Shown here piece by piece: positions 1 to 7,811 of a stretch of 18,447 nucleotides of DNA. Within the stretch, counting starts at the first letter, position 1. Every line of letters begins with the position of its first letter. The notes under the pieces are model-generated. The model ran no database searches and was not told the DNA's origin. It saw only the letters and a list, made by a program, of their open reading frames with translations. The DNA lies in contig CAKUDB010000030.1 in the NCBI GenBank assembly GCA_934644775.1, positions 1 to 18,447 of the forward strand. The letters run 5' to 3'. The DNA comes from an uncultured bacterium. Its GTDB lineage: Bacteria; Vulcanimicrobiota; Xenobia; Xenobiales; Xenobiaceae. Position numbers and translations under genes: made by a program.

Positions 1-62
1 TAAGCTCAGTTACGCCGATGGTACTGCTTTGGTGACGAAGTGGGAGAGTAGGGAACCGCCGG
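1..62 (+). rRNA. rrf: 5S ribosomal RNA, 3' part only
   Basis: The first 62 bases match the 3' half of bacterial 5S rRNA: the conserved TAAGCTCAGTTACGCCGATG block is followed by the GGGAGAGTAGG segment and the closing GCCGCC-type 3' strand. The 5' half lies outside the window, so the gene is partial. The exact 3' end (about base 61-63) is estimated. It is followed within about 10 bases by a strong intrinsic terminator, as expected for the last gene of an rRNA operon. No tRNA gene is seen downstream. Confidence 0.93.
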
Positions 63-72
63 AATTATATTT

Positions 73-116
73 AAGCCCGAATGGAGAGTTCGCTCTTCGC
101 TCGGGCTTTTTTCTTT
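73..116 (+). terminator. Intrinsic terminator of the rRNA operon
   Basis: An 8-bp perfect stem, AAGCCCGA (73-80) with TCGGGCTT (101-108), encloses an inner helix (83-88 with 93-98, one G-T pair) closed by a TTCG tetraloop at 89-92. It runs straight into a T-rich tract at 107-116. This is a textbook rho-independent terminator placed directly after the 5S rRNA. Confidence 0.92.
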
Positions 117-144
117 GGTTAAGTGTAAGTGTGTAGGTTATAAA
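115..144 (+). promoter_or_regulatory. Possible promoter of the YgiQ-family gene
   Basis: TTGGTT (115-120) and TATAAA (139-144) are 18 bases apart, upstream of the radical SAM gene and just after the rRNA terminator. The -10 box matches the sigma-70 consensus at 5 of 6 positions, but the -35 box matches only 3 of 6. This is a weak call by eye. Confidence 0.3.
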
Positions 145-211
145 ATTATTTTCTAGAAGGTGCGCTCCTCAAAAATGAGTTTCGATAATGGAAAATGGGC
201 GGTCAAAAAAT

Positions 212-2065
212 ATGAGCTATAGTGGAAAGAGTATGTTGCCTATTTGCGCAGCAGATATGAAGAAGTTGGGTTGGAGCGAGTTGGATATTTTGCTCGTTTC
301 TGGCGATGCTTATATTGATCATCCTTCTTTTGCAGCCGCTCTCTTGGGGCGTTTTTTAGTTTCCAAAGGCTATCGCGTCGGCTTAGTATGTCAGCCTCGC
401 TGGGATCGTCCTGACGATTTTTTGGTTATGGGCCGCCCTCGTCTGTTGGCAGGGATTAGTGGTGGAGCTTTGGATTCTATGTTGGCCCATTATACTGCTT
501 TTAGAAAGAAGCGCCACGATGACGCCTTCACTCCTGGTGGCAAGGCCGGAGCTCGTCCTAATCGAGCCGTTATTGTTTATACCAATTTAGTTAGGCAGGC
601 TTTTCCGGGTTTGCCGGTAGTTATTGGGGGTATCGAGGCTTCTTTGCGCCGCTATACCCATTATGATTTTTGGTCGAATAACTTGCGCCGTTCTATTCTA
701 TTAGATTCTAAAGCTGATGCTCTAATTTATGGTATGGGTGAATATTCGCTCTGGGAAACTGTCAAAAGGGTTGAAGAAGCTTTAGAGCGCAATCATCCCG
801 TTTCCTTTGAGGGGATTAACGGCCTTTGTTATGTGGCTAAAGCTGATGAAGTTGAGCGTTTAGAAAAGGCTATCATATTGCCTAGTCATGAAGAGATTAT
901 GGCCGAGCCTGAGCAACTTGTTAAAGCTTCTCTTTTAGCCGAACGCCATATCCAGGCTGCCAATTGCGCTTGTGTTCAACAAATAGGCAACCGTTACATT
1001 GTAGCTGCTCCGCCTACGCCTAGTTTAAGCCAAACTGAGATGGATAAAATTTATGATTTGCCTTTTACTAGAAAGGCCCATCCCAGCTATAAAGAGTCCA
1101 TTCCGGCTTTGGAAATGATTAAGACCAGTATAAATAGTCACCGTGGTTGTGGTGGAGGTTGTTCTTTTTGCTCTTTAGCTTTACATCAAGGTAGGCGTAT
1201 CGCTTCTCGCAGTGAGCGTTCTATTATGGCTGAATTGGAAAAAATAGCTAAAGCTGAAGATTTTAAGGGCTCTATTTCTGATGTAGGTGGGCCTACGGCT
1301 AATATGTGGCAAGCTAAGTGTGGAGCCGATCCTGCCAAGTGTCGCCGTTCTAGCTGTATGTTTCCCAAAGTTTGTCCCAATTTCCAAGATCAGCAAGACA
1401 GTTATGTAGCCTTATTGCGTAAGGTTCTAGCTTATCCAAAAGTAAAACATGTCCGTATCGCCAGTGGAGTTCGTTTCGATTTAGCTTTGAAAAATAAAAA
1501 TGCCTGTCAAGCTTATGTCGCCGAATTTACTGGAGGTCAATTAAAGATAGCTCCTGAGCATTGTACTACCAAGGTGCTTAATCTTATGCGCAAGCCGAGT
1601 ATCCAGCTTATGGACGAATTTATTGGCTATTTCCTTAAATATTCCCAGGCTGCCAATAAAGAACAATATATTGTGCCTTATTTAATGAGCGCTTTCCCTG
1701 GTTGTACTGAAAGTGATATGCAAGAATTGGCCCATTGGTTGCAGAAGCGTCACTGGTCTCCTCAGCAAGTACAATGTTTTATACCTACTCCAGGAACTGT
1801 AGCTACAGCTATGTATTATGCTAAAAAAGATACCGAAGGTCATACTATATACGTAGCTAGGACTGATGCCGAGAGGATGAGGCAGCATTATATTTTATTA
1901 GGTGACAATAAAGCTGAGAATCGCTCTCAGGGAACTAAAGGTAGGGCCAGAGGAGCTAGCCGTTGGCAGAGCAATAAGGCGGAGAAACGCTCTCCGGAGG
2001 GTCAAAATCGAAAAGGTTTTACTCAAAAACAGAAAAAGGATGGCTTCCGTCAAAGGAGCAGATAA
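212..2065 (+). CDS. ygiQ: YgiQ-family radical SAM protein (UPF0313)
   Basis: Large radical SAM protein of the YgiQ family; its reaction is not established to my knowledge. From the ATG at 212 it has 617 aa. Near the N-terminus is the family block DILLVSGDAYIDHPSF, followed later by GGIEASLRR. The radical SAM [4Fe-4S] motif RGCGGGCSFC supplies three cysteines (about residues 313, 317, 320). It is followed by a second cysteine cluster around CRRSSCMFPKVC that also occurs in E. coli YgiQ and could hold another metal centre. The C-terminal 50 residues are rich in Lys, Arg and Gln and probably disordered. I prefer the ATG at 212 because a GGCGG element lies 9 bases upstream; an in-frame ATG at 188 has no such signal, and ATG 233 is also possible. 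It lies 108 bases upstream of obg on the same strand. Confidence 0.93.
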   Translation: MSYSGKSMLPICAADMKKLGWSELDILLVSGDAYIDHPSFAAALLGRFLVSKGYRVGLVCQPRWDRPDDFLVMGRPRLLAGISGGALDSMLAHYTAFRKKRHDDAFTPGGKAGARPNRAVIVYTNLVRQAFPGLPVVIGGIEASLRRYTHYDFWSNNLRRSILLDSKADALIYGMGEYSLWETVKRVEEALERNHPVSFEGINGLCYVAKADEVERLEKAIILPSHEEIMAEPEQLVKASLLAERHIQAANCACVQQIGNRYIVAAPPTPSLSQTEMDKIYDLPFTRKAHPSYKESIPALEMIKTSINSHRGCGGGCSFCSLALHQGRRIASRSERSIMAELEKIAKAEDFKGSISDVGGPTANMWQAKCGADPAKCRRSSCMFPKVCPNFQDQQDSYVALLRKVLAYPKVKHVRIASGVRFDLALKNKNACQAYVAEFTGGQLKIAPEHCTTKVLNLMRKPSIQLMDEFIGYFLKYSQAANKEQYIVPYLMSAFPGCTESDMQELAHWLQKRHWSPQQVQCFIPTPGTVATAMYYAKKDTEGHTIYVARTDAERMRQHYILLGDNKAENRSQGTKGRARGASRWQSNKAEKRSPEGQNRKGFTQKQKKDGFRQRSR

Positions 2066-2173
2066 TTTTTTTATTCGCTGCCCTTTAATTGCTGACTTTT
2101 AGGGGAAAATATTGTAAATTGGGACGATTGGATTTAGCTAAATATTCAAGATTAGAAAAAGTGGTATGGTTCT

Positions 2174-3592
2174 ATGAGCAGAAATTTTATAGATAAAACT
2201 CGCGTATTTGTCCAGGGTGGTAAGGGGGGACGAGGCGCTTGTTCTTTTGATAGGCAAAAGTTTGTACCTATGGGCGGGCCCGATGGCGGCGACGGTGGTC
2301 GTGGCGGTAGCGTTATTTTTTATGCTTGCGAAAATAGTAGCAGCCTTTTAGATTTTAAGCATCGCTCCCATTTTAGGGCTAAGCCGGGCGGTTTTGGGCG
2401 CAGCTCTAACAAGACTGGAGCTAATGGCGCTAATTTACGTGTGCCTGTTCCGGTTGGTACTTTAATCTACACAGACGAAGGGCACGATTTAATTGCCGAC
2501 TTAAATGAGCCTGGTGCCGAATATGTTGTAGCTAAAGGTGGTCGTGGAGGCCGAGGAAATACGCGCTTTGTTACTGAAGTCAACAATGGCCCTCGCGATC
2601 ACGAACTTGGCGAGCCTGGTGAAGAGCGCTGGTTGCGTCTAGAGCTTCGTGTAGTAGCTCAAGTTGGTATTATCGGCTTTCCCAATGCCGGCAAATCGAC
2701 CCTTTTAGCTTCTGTCACCAATGCCAAACCGGCTATTGCTGATTATCCTTTTACCACTTTATGTCCGGTACTCGGGGTTTGGGAGCGCAACTATCGTACT
2801 TTAGTCTTTGCTGATATTCCTGGTCTTATTGAAGGGGCGGCCGAGGGGGCCGGTTTGGGCCATGATTTCCTGCGCCATATTTCTCGTACTAAGGTACTTT
2901 TGCATATTTTAAGTTTAGCCGACGTCGATAAAGATGAGCCTTTAGCTAAATATGATCAGATTAGAAAAGAGCTAGAATCTTACGACGCTTCTTTAGCCAG
3001 TCGTCCTGAAGTGGTAGCTTTAAATAAAATCGACTTGCCAGACAAAGAAGATGAGTTGGAGGCTGTAAAAAAGGCTGCTGTTGAGCGGGGACTTAAATTG
3101 CACTTAGTCTCTTGTTATACTCGCTTAGGCTTAGATGAGCTAATGATGGATGTGTTTGAAACTGTCCAAAAGGCTCCCGATTTGCCTGCTTTTGAAATTA
3201 CTCCAGAAGTAGTGCCAGCTCCCGAAGATTTTACTATTAGCCGTGAAGAAGATGGTTGGCATGTAGATGGTGTTCGAGTCAATAAATTGGTACGTATGAC
3301 TAATTTAGACGAAGAAGAATCGGTTAATCGTATGCAGCGTCGCTTCAATGCTTGGGGAGTAGAAAGGCGTTTAGGTGAAGCCGGAGCTATTCCTGGCGAG
3401 CCTGTCTTTATTGCTGGTCATGAATTTAGCTATGATCCTGCGCCCGTTTGGCTCGATGATACTGAAGAGATCGAAGAACTCGATGTGCGTCCTTCCCAAA
3501 AGGCTCGCTTAGAGAGAAAATCTTCCGGCAATAAGCGCCAGTCTTTGGCTAGTTTAGCTGGTCTGCGCGGTCGCGGTCGTAGCAAATATTAG
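2174..3592 (+). CDS. obg: Obg/CgtA GTPase
   Basis: Ribosome-associated GTPase involved in 50S subunit maturation and stress or cell-cycle control (family knowledge). All three family domains are visible in 472 aa. The glycine-rich Obg fold covers residues 1-160, with GGKGGRG and GGPDGGDGGRGG. The G domain has P-loop GFPNAGKS (168-175), switch I YPFTT (191-195), DIPG (214-217) and NKID (284-287); the G5 motif reads SC rather than the usual SA (313-314). The C-terminal OCT domain covers about 352-420. After OCT there is an acidic patch (about 428-437) and then a basic Ser/Arg-rich tail to the end. The ATG at 2174 gives the canonical N-terminus, though its Shine-Dalgarno is weak. It ends at a strong hairpin terminator. 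Confidence 0.97.
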   Translation: MSRNFIDKTRVFVQGGKGGRGACSFDRQKFVPMGGPDGGDGGRGGSVIFYACENSSSLLDFKHRSHFRAKPGGFGRSSNKTGANGANLRVPVPVGTLIYTDEGHDLIADLNEPGAEYVVAKGGRGGRGNTRFVTEVNNGPRDHELGEPGEERWLRLELRVVAQVGIIGFPNAGKSTLLASVTNAKPAIADYPFTTLCPVLGVWERNYRTLVFADIPGLIEGAAEGAGLGHDFLRHISRTKVLLHILSLADVDKDEPLAKYDQIRKELESYDASLASRPEVVALNKIDLPDKEDELEAVKKAAVERGLKLHLVSCYTRLGLDELMMDVFETVQKAPDLPAFEITPEVVPAPEDFTISREEDGWHVDGVRVNKLVRMTNLDEEESVNRMQRRFNAWGVERRLGEAGAIPGEPVFIAGHEFSYDPAPVWLDDTEEIEELDVRPSQKARLERKSSGNKRQSLASLAGLRGRGRSKY

Positions 3593-3619
3593 TCTATCTA
3601 TTTGACTCAACTAAAAAGA

Positions 3620-3653
3620 CGGTGCCCTCCTATAGGAGAGCGCCGATTTTTTT
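3620..3653. terminator. Bidirectional terminator between obg and ispH
   Basis: CGGTGC (3620-3625) pairs with GCGCCG (3640-3645, one G-T pair), and CTCC (3627-3630) pairs with GGAG (3635-3638) around a TATA loop, with one mismatch between the two helices. On the + strand it is followed by a 7-T run (3647-3653). On the - strand it is followed by a short T run, the complement of the A run at 3613-3617. It lies between the converging ends of obg and ispH and can serve both. Confidence 0.85.
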
Positions 3654-3656
3654 ACT

Positions 3657-4592
3657 TTAAATGCTATCCATCTCCCTAATATCTTTAGTTAGAGCAAAAT
3701 TGGCTTCTTCTGAGCCCACGTCTAAAGTTTGTACATCAGTTTCGTAGTGTTGACGAATCCAAGTTAATAAATTTTGTACGACAAATTCTGGAGCGGAAGC
3801 GCCGGCAGTTATACCTAAACTCTTCACCCCTTCAAGTTCATCGATAGTTAAATTCGTTACATCATCTATAAGTAAAGACTTGACGCCCTGACTTCTAGCT
3901 ACTTCGGCCAATCGATTAGAATTAGAAGAGTTAGCTGAGCCTACTACTAAAATTAGATCGCAAATTTTGGCCAGCTCTTTAACCGCTTTTTGTCTATTAG
4001 TAGTAGCAAAACAAATATCTTTAGCTTTAGGTTGGACAACTGAAGGAAAACGCTTCTTGATAGCTTCAATCATCGTTTGAGTTTCATCTACAGCTAAAGT
4101 AGTTTGGGTTAAGATGGCAATGGGCTTATCTTGAGGTAATTGGACACTATCCAAGTCGTCTATCGTTTCTATTAGGGTAATAGAATTAGGCGCTTCCCCC
4201 ATAGTGCCTTCTACTTCGACATGTTTGCGATGGCCCAGCAAAATAATGTGGTAGCCGTCTTTAGCATAGCGTTTGGCTTCTGAATGGACTTTAGTAACTA
4301 ATGGACAGGTAGCGTCAATAACACGTAAATTGCGTTTGGTAGCTTTTTCTCTAATATCGGGAGAGACTCCATGAGCCGAAAATATAGTAACTGAGCCTTC
4401 GGGAATAGCCTCTATATCGTCGACAAAGATAGTGCCCTTATCTTTTAGTTCCTTGACAACATGATAATTGTGGACAATTTCGTGGCGCACATAAACTGGA
4501 GCTTGAAATTTTTCTAAAGCAAAATTTACTATAGAGATGGCCCGATCTACTCCGGCACAAAAACCACGAGGCTGAGCTAAATAAATATGCAT
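3657..4592 (-). CDS. ispH: 4-hydroxy-3-methylbut-2-enyl diphosphate reductase
   Basis: Last enzyme of the MEP isoprenoid pathway. It is a [4Fe-4S] protein that reduces HMBPP to IPP and DMAPP in the cytosol. The 311-aa product follows E. coli IspH along its whole length. Cluster cysteines are C12 (PRGFCAGVD), C96 (DATCPLVT) and C194 (DICFATTN). Active-site residues H41, H74, H124 and E126 fall at the E. coli positions, and the NSSNSNRL and TAGASAPE motifs are intact. I chose the ATG at 4592 because the protein then starts like E. coli IspH and an AAAGG lies 10 bases upstream on the - strand. A GTG at 4610 would add six residues that the family lacks. It is transcribed toward obg and divergently from the secreted protein at 4792. 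It implies an MEP rather than a mevalonate route. Confidence 0.97.
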   Translation of the reverse strand: MHIYLAQPRGFCAGVDRAISIVNFALEKFQAPVYVRHEIVHNYHVVKELKDKGTIFVDDIEAIPEGSVTIFSAHGVSPDIREKATKRNLRVIDATCPLVTKVHSEAKRYAKDGYHIILLGHRKHVEVEGTMGEAPNSITLIETIDDLDSVQLPQDKPIAILTQTTLAVDETQTMIEAIKKRFPSVVQPKAKDICFATTNRQKAVKELAKICDLILVVGSANSSNSNRLAEVARSQGVKSLLIDDVTNLTIDELEGVKSLGITAGASAPEFVVQNLLTWIRQHYETDVQTLDVGSEEANFALTKDIREMDSI

Positions 4593-4734
4593 AACCGACA
4601 AGCCTTTCACTTACCGAATAAAGCCCATTCGATAAACTTTTTTCAACTGGTAATCTAATCTTTGGGATTAACGAACTGTACTTGCTCCTGGGGGGATTTT
4701 TGTGGGGGGAAGAAAACTCCTTTTTCAGTATTTT

Positions 4735-4762
4735 TTGCTAGATCGGATTTTGATTCTATTCT
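4735..4762 (+). promoter_or_regulatory. Possible promoter of the secreted-protein gene
   Basis: TTGCTA (4735-4740) and TATTCT (4757-4762) are separated by 16 bases, each matching the sigma-70 consensus at 4 of 6 positions, and sit about 30 bases before the ATG at 4792. The 181-bp spacer (4611-4791) is shared with the divergent ispH. It also holds two 6-G runs at 4690-4695 and 4704-4709. No convincing promoter could be picked on the ispH side. Confidence 0.3.
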
Positions 4763-4791
4763 TTCTTTAGCTAATTTGGGAGGCCAAAATT

Positions 4792-6396
4792 ATGTATTCG
4801 CGCTGGGCAGTATCTTTATTGGCGGTTATGGTGGTAGGTACACCTATTTTGGTCAACGCCCAAGAGGCTCATCAATTTGAGCACTTTTTGGCTCAACAGC
4901 CTAAGATCGAGCGCAAAGTAGTTGACGGCTTAGAAATTACTAATATAGTTATCGATCAATCCCAGTCAGGTTCCGCTGGCACCAAAAGCTCAAAATCAGA
5001 TAAAAAAAGTACGCTAAAAAAAACTTCTCCTCAAAATAATAATAAAGGAACTTATCCTAGTGCCGGAGCTTCTAAAGCCAAAAATCATCAAGTAAAAACG
5101 ATTCCTGCCCCTAAAGACGGCACCGAAGGTAGCTATCCTACCGCTAAAGTCAAACCTAAAAATAATAATTCTTCTGCTGAAAATCAGTTTACTGTACAAA
5201 TTAGACCTGCCCCAGGTAATAAAACTGAGCAAACTACGGGTGTTTTAATGCCTGCCCCTGCTATTCCAGCTCCGACAATAGGCGAACCGGGATTTCAGTA
5301 CGATAGCGGAGTCTTGGATACAGCGACGCCTGACGAGTCGCAAAATCCTGCCGAAAGCTCTAAGCCTGGCAATTCCGATTCTACCATCTCCGATACTAAG
5401 CAGCCTCCAGAAGACAACGGCTCTAGACGAGAAGTCGCTCCAGAAAAGATACCACCTAAAGATAAAGTTTTAAGCGTCCCGTACGTACCTAAAAATGTGC
5501 AAACAGTTGTTGGAAACACTGGTTATCCCACTACTATTCAAGAACTTAAGACCTTACTGGAAGATCCTAAGCTGACTCGCTTGACGCCCAGGTATTTTAT
5601 TGATAATTGTATGCGCAATGCAGAAATCAACAAATTTGCCAAGGTTAAAGTGCGCTATAATGTCGCTCCAGTTAGAGGAGCCAACCTTTTACTTTTGGCT
5701 TTCCATATGCCTCCGTTGCCGGAAGAAGATGGCCAAGCGGCTAAGGCTTGGATTTTAGATGGCAATCAGGGAATACGCACTATCGATATGCGCGATTTAC
5801 CTGTTGGCGTTTATCAATTTTTCGCTTTAGCTTTAGATCAAAATAATCAGCCTGCAGCTAAGCCTAATATGGATCGTTTTATGGTTCGTTACGGCGGTTT
5901 AGAAGCTCTGGTCGATTATAATGATCGACGTTATATTTTATTGGGAGCTAAAAACGACAAACCAGCCGGTTTTGCTGATGTAAAATTAGCCGACGCTGTA
6001 GCCGAAACGCCCCTTTTTAAGATCGTTCCAACTACTTGTGTGCTGCGCCCAGGAGATCATATTGTGCTTACTGCCGAAGCTTTGCCAACTAAACATGAAC
6101 AGCGTATTGAGCGCATTCATGAGCGTTATGGCTTAAAAAATAAAGCTACAAGCGAAGGAAATGGTGCTACATCTGGGCCTACCAAGAAAAAACGCTATTT
6201 ATGGGCTATATCTGGGCGGGGGCGATTGGAAGTTATTAACGACAATAGTGCTATTTATTACGCTCCTAAAGATGATGCTACCGGGGCCCAGATAAGTTGT
6301 CGTGAAGAGGGGAGCGACAATGTGGTGACAGCTTCTATGTATGTCACTACTATGCCCTTAGGAGAGATGCCCCGCCTGGAAGAGTTTATACCTTAA
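4792..6396 (+). CDS. Secreted low-complexity protein with Ig-like C-terminal region
   Basis: I do not recognise this 534-aa protein. The start is well supported: GGGAGG (4778-4783) lies 8 bases before the ATG. A signal peptide (residues 1-23, hydrophobic core about 6-22, VNA before QE) predicts export by Sec and SPase I cleavage. Residues 55-225 are a Ser/Pro/Lys/Asn-rich, probably disordered linker containing a two-copy repeat of the form G-[ST]-Y-P-[ST]-A ending in PAP (about 86-107 and 113-141). From about 245 the protein becomes globular, with several beta-rich segments. Residues 410-520 have the look of a bacterial Ig-like fold (WAISGRGRLEV, then a Tyr-Tyr-Ala-Pro stretch). There is no lipobox and no second membrane segment, so it is probably periplasmic or surface exposed. 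Its stop overlaps that of dprA. Confidence 0.85.
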   Translation: MYSRWAVSLLAVMVVGTPILVNAQEAHQFEHFLAQQPKIERKVVDGLEITNIVIDQSQSGSAGTKSSKSDKKSTLKKTSPQNNNKGTYPSAGASKAKNHQVKTIPAPKDGTEGSYPTAKVKPKNNNSSAENQFTVQIRPAPGNKTEQTTGVLMPAPAIPAPTIGEPGFQYDSGVLDTATPDESQNPAESSKPGNSDSTISDTKQPPEDNGSRREVAPEKIPPKDKVLSVPYVPKNVQTVVGNTGYPTTIQELKTLLEDPKLTRLTPRYFIDNCMRNAEINKFAKVKVRYNVAPVRGANLLLLAFHMPPLPEEDGQAAKAWILDGNQGIRTIDMRDLPVGVYQFFALALDQNNQPAAKPNMDRFMVRYGGLEALVDYNDRRYILLGAKNDKPAGFADVKLADAVAETPLFKIVPTTCVLRPGDHIVLTAEALPTKHEQRIERIHERYGLKNKATSEGNGATSGPTKKKRYLWAISGRGRLEVINDNSAIYYAPKDDATGAQISCREEGSDNVVTASMYVTTMPLGEMPRLEEFIP

Positions 6397-7511
6397 GCTT
6401 GGGGCTTAAGTTGAGCTTGGCGCACCCATAGTGAGTTGGGTAGTCTAATAATTTGGCCACTTAGCTCGAGTTTATTGAGGGTGGATACTAAATGGCCTAA
6501 CGGACAAGCGGTGCGTAGAGAAATAGTGCTGGTATCGGTGCCGCTGCTGTCCAGAGATGCCAAGATAGAGCGCTCTAAATTATTTAGCTTGTTTTTAGGA
6601 GGTTCTGTCGATTCAGTTGGCGCTCTAGTCAACACTACGCCTAGGCTGTCTAATACGTCCAGACTATGACGCACTAGCCCCGCCCCGTTGGCTATTAGCT
6701 CTAGCGGCCCCTCGCTCTGGGGACTGTTAATAGGCCCAGGTACGGCCAGTACTTGACGCCCTAAGTCGGCGGCCAAGTTAGCGGTAATCATCGCTCCACT
6801 TTTGTAGTGGGCTTGTACCACAACAACAGCTCTGGATAAGGCGGCGATAATACGGTTGCGATAGGGAAAATTGTAGGGCAGCGGTTGAAAATCCTCAGGA
6901 TATTCAGAAATAACTACTCCATTCTCTTCTATAGATTGGCGCAATTTTTTATTGATTCTTGGGTAACATATATTTATACCGCAGCCCATAACGGCTATAG
7001 TTTGGCCGCCTCCTTCCAGAGCACCGCGATGAGCGCAAGTATCTATGCCTAAAGCCAAGCCGCTGACTACGGTTAGGCCGCATTGGGCTAGGGAAGAGCT
7101 TAATTCTAAAGCCATAGCTTGTCCGTATCCATCGGCGTTGCGTGAGCCTACTACAGCTACTCCGTTATTTAAACTCAGAGTGGCTTGGCCGCGACAATAT
7201 AAAATAGAAGGGGGCTCTTCAAGATCGAAGAGTTGGGGCGGATAATCATCACTGCTGACAGTTAAGATTTTGTATCTTTTACTGTAAATTTGCCAACGTC
7301 GCTTAACTTCTTCCAGCTTTGGAAAGAGGAATCTTTTGCTCTCTTCCCGCTGCTCATTTTGGCGCTCGATTTCCTCTTTAACCATTTCGGGATTAAAATC
7401 GCACAGGCTAGCTAAGCGGTTGAGCCTAGCTTCCGAAATACCTTTAATCATCGATAAAAATAACCAAAAAAGTGGGCGCTCACAATTATTGACGGCACTG
7501 TCCGCAAACAT
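6393..7511 (-). CDS. dprA: DNA processing protein DprA/Smf
   Basis: Loads RecA onto incoming single-stranded DNA during natural transformation (family knowledge); many non-competent bacteria also carry it. The 372-aa product shows an N-terminal helical region (1-90) and then the Rossmann-like DprA core: AVVGSRNADGYG (119-130), SGLALGID (150-157), MGCGINICYP (175-184), NFPYRNRIIAALS (214-226), KSGAMITA (237-244) and VPGPINSPQSEG (257-268). The C-terminal 60 residues fit the winged-helix domain found in many DprA proteins. On the - strand a strong AGGGAGGG (bases 7521-7528) lies 9 bases before the ATG. It converges with the secreted-protein gene and shares 4 bases with it. Whether the organism is competent cannot be judged from this window. 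Confidence 0.95.
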   Translation of the reverse strand: MFADSAVNNCERPLFWLFLSMIKGISEARLNRLASLCDFNPEMVKEEIERQNEQREESKRFLFPKLEEVKRRWQIYSKRYKILTVSSDDYPPQLFDLEEPPSILYCRGQATLSLNNGVAVVGSRNADGYGQAMALELSSSLAQCGLTVVSGLALGIDTCAHRGALEGGGQTIAVMGCGINICYPRINKKLRQSIEENGVVISEYPEDFQPLPYNFPYRNRIIAALSRAVVVVQAHYKSGAMITANLAADLGRQVLAVPGPINSPQSEGPLELIANGAGLVRHSLDVLDSLGVVLTRAPTESTEPPKNKLNNLERSILASLDSSGTDTSTISLRTACPLGHLVSTLNKLELSGQIIRLPNSLWVRQAQLKPQA

Positions 7512-7811
7512 AAAAGACTTCCCTCCCTATTTAACTATTTTTTTAATTTTGCCACTTAATTATTTCTATTTGTTCTATAAGGTGTAAAAATGGCTTGAAC
7601 GGATAATTAAATAAAAATTAACCAGTTTTATATTGGGAAGGGGGGAGACTCTTTTGAAGAGGTATCGTCTTCTTTTATATTGGCTGTGAATACCAAAAAT
7701 AAGGTAGTTCTGCTTAATAATCTTCGAGTTCATCTAAAAGGGAAAAACTAAGTATCCGTCTAACTTGTTGGAAGTTGTTTAGTATTTTTTTGCTCAGGAG
7801 GCTTCCATCGC
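7512..7811. other. 300-bp divergent intergenic region
   Basis: This AT-rich spacer separates the divergent starts of dprA (-) and the zinc-ribbon protein gene (+), so it must hold both promoters. At its edges are strong ribosome binding sites: CCCTCCCT at 7521-7528 (the dprA site on the - strand) and AGGAGG at 7796-7801 for the + gene. Inside are a GGGAA followed by a 6-G run (7635-7645) and a weak 5-bp hairpin, GAAGA with TCTTC, near 7655-7671. I could not pick a -35/-10 pair with acceptable spacing for either gene, and I see no riboswitch, RNA gene or conserved small ORF. Confidence 0.55.

Noticed and set aside
121..137. AAGTGTAAGTGTGTAGG after the rRNA terminator as another copy of the terminal hairpin repeat
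   Set aside because: It shares AAGTGTAA with the terminal units but has no flanking complementary arms and no CCCAAAA box, so an 8-base match is best treated as chance.
2066..2173. Promoter for obg in the 108-base gap
   Set aside because: The best boxes (TTGCTG at 2089-2094 and TATTGT at 2110-2115) are 15 bases apart and match the consensus poorly; cotranscription with the upstream gene is equally possible.
4593..4610. IspH start at the GTG at 4610
   Set aside because: It adds six residues not found in the family, and the AAAGG just upstream of the ATG at 4592 fits that ATG.
7655..7671. Hairpin in the dprA/zinc-ribbon spacer as terminator or riboswitch
   Set aside because: Only 5 base pairs (GAAGA with TCTTC) and no conserved riboswitch core; the chance level is high in AT-rich DNA.
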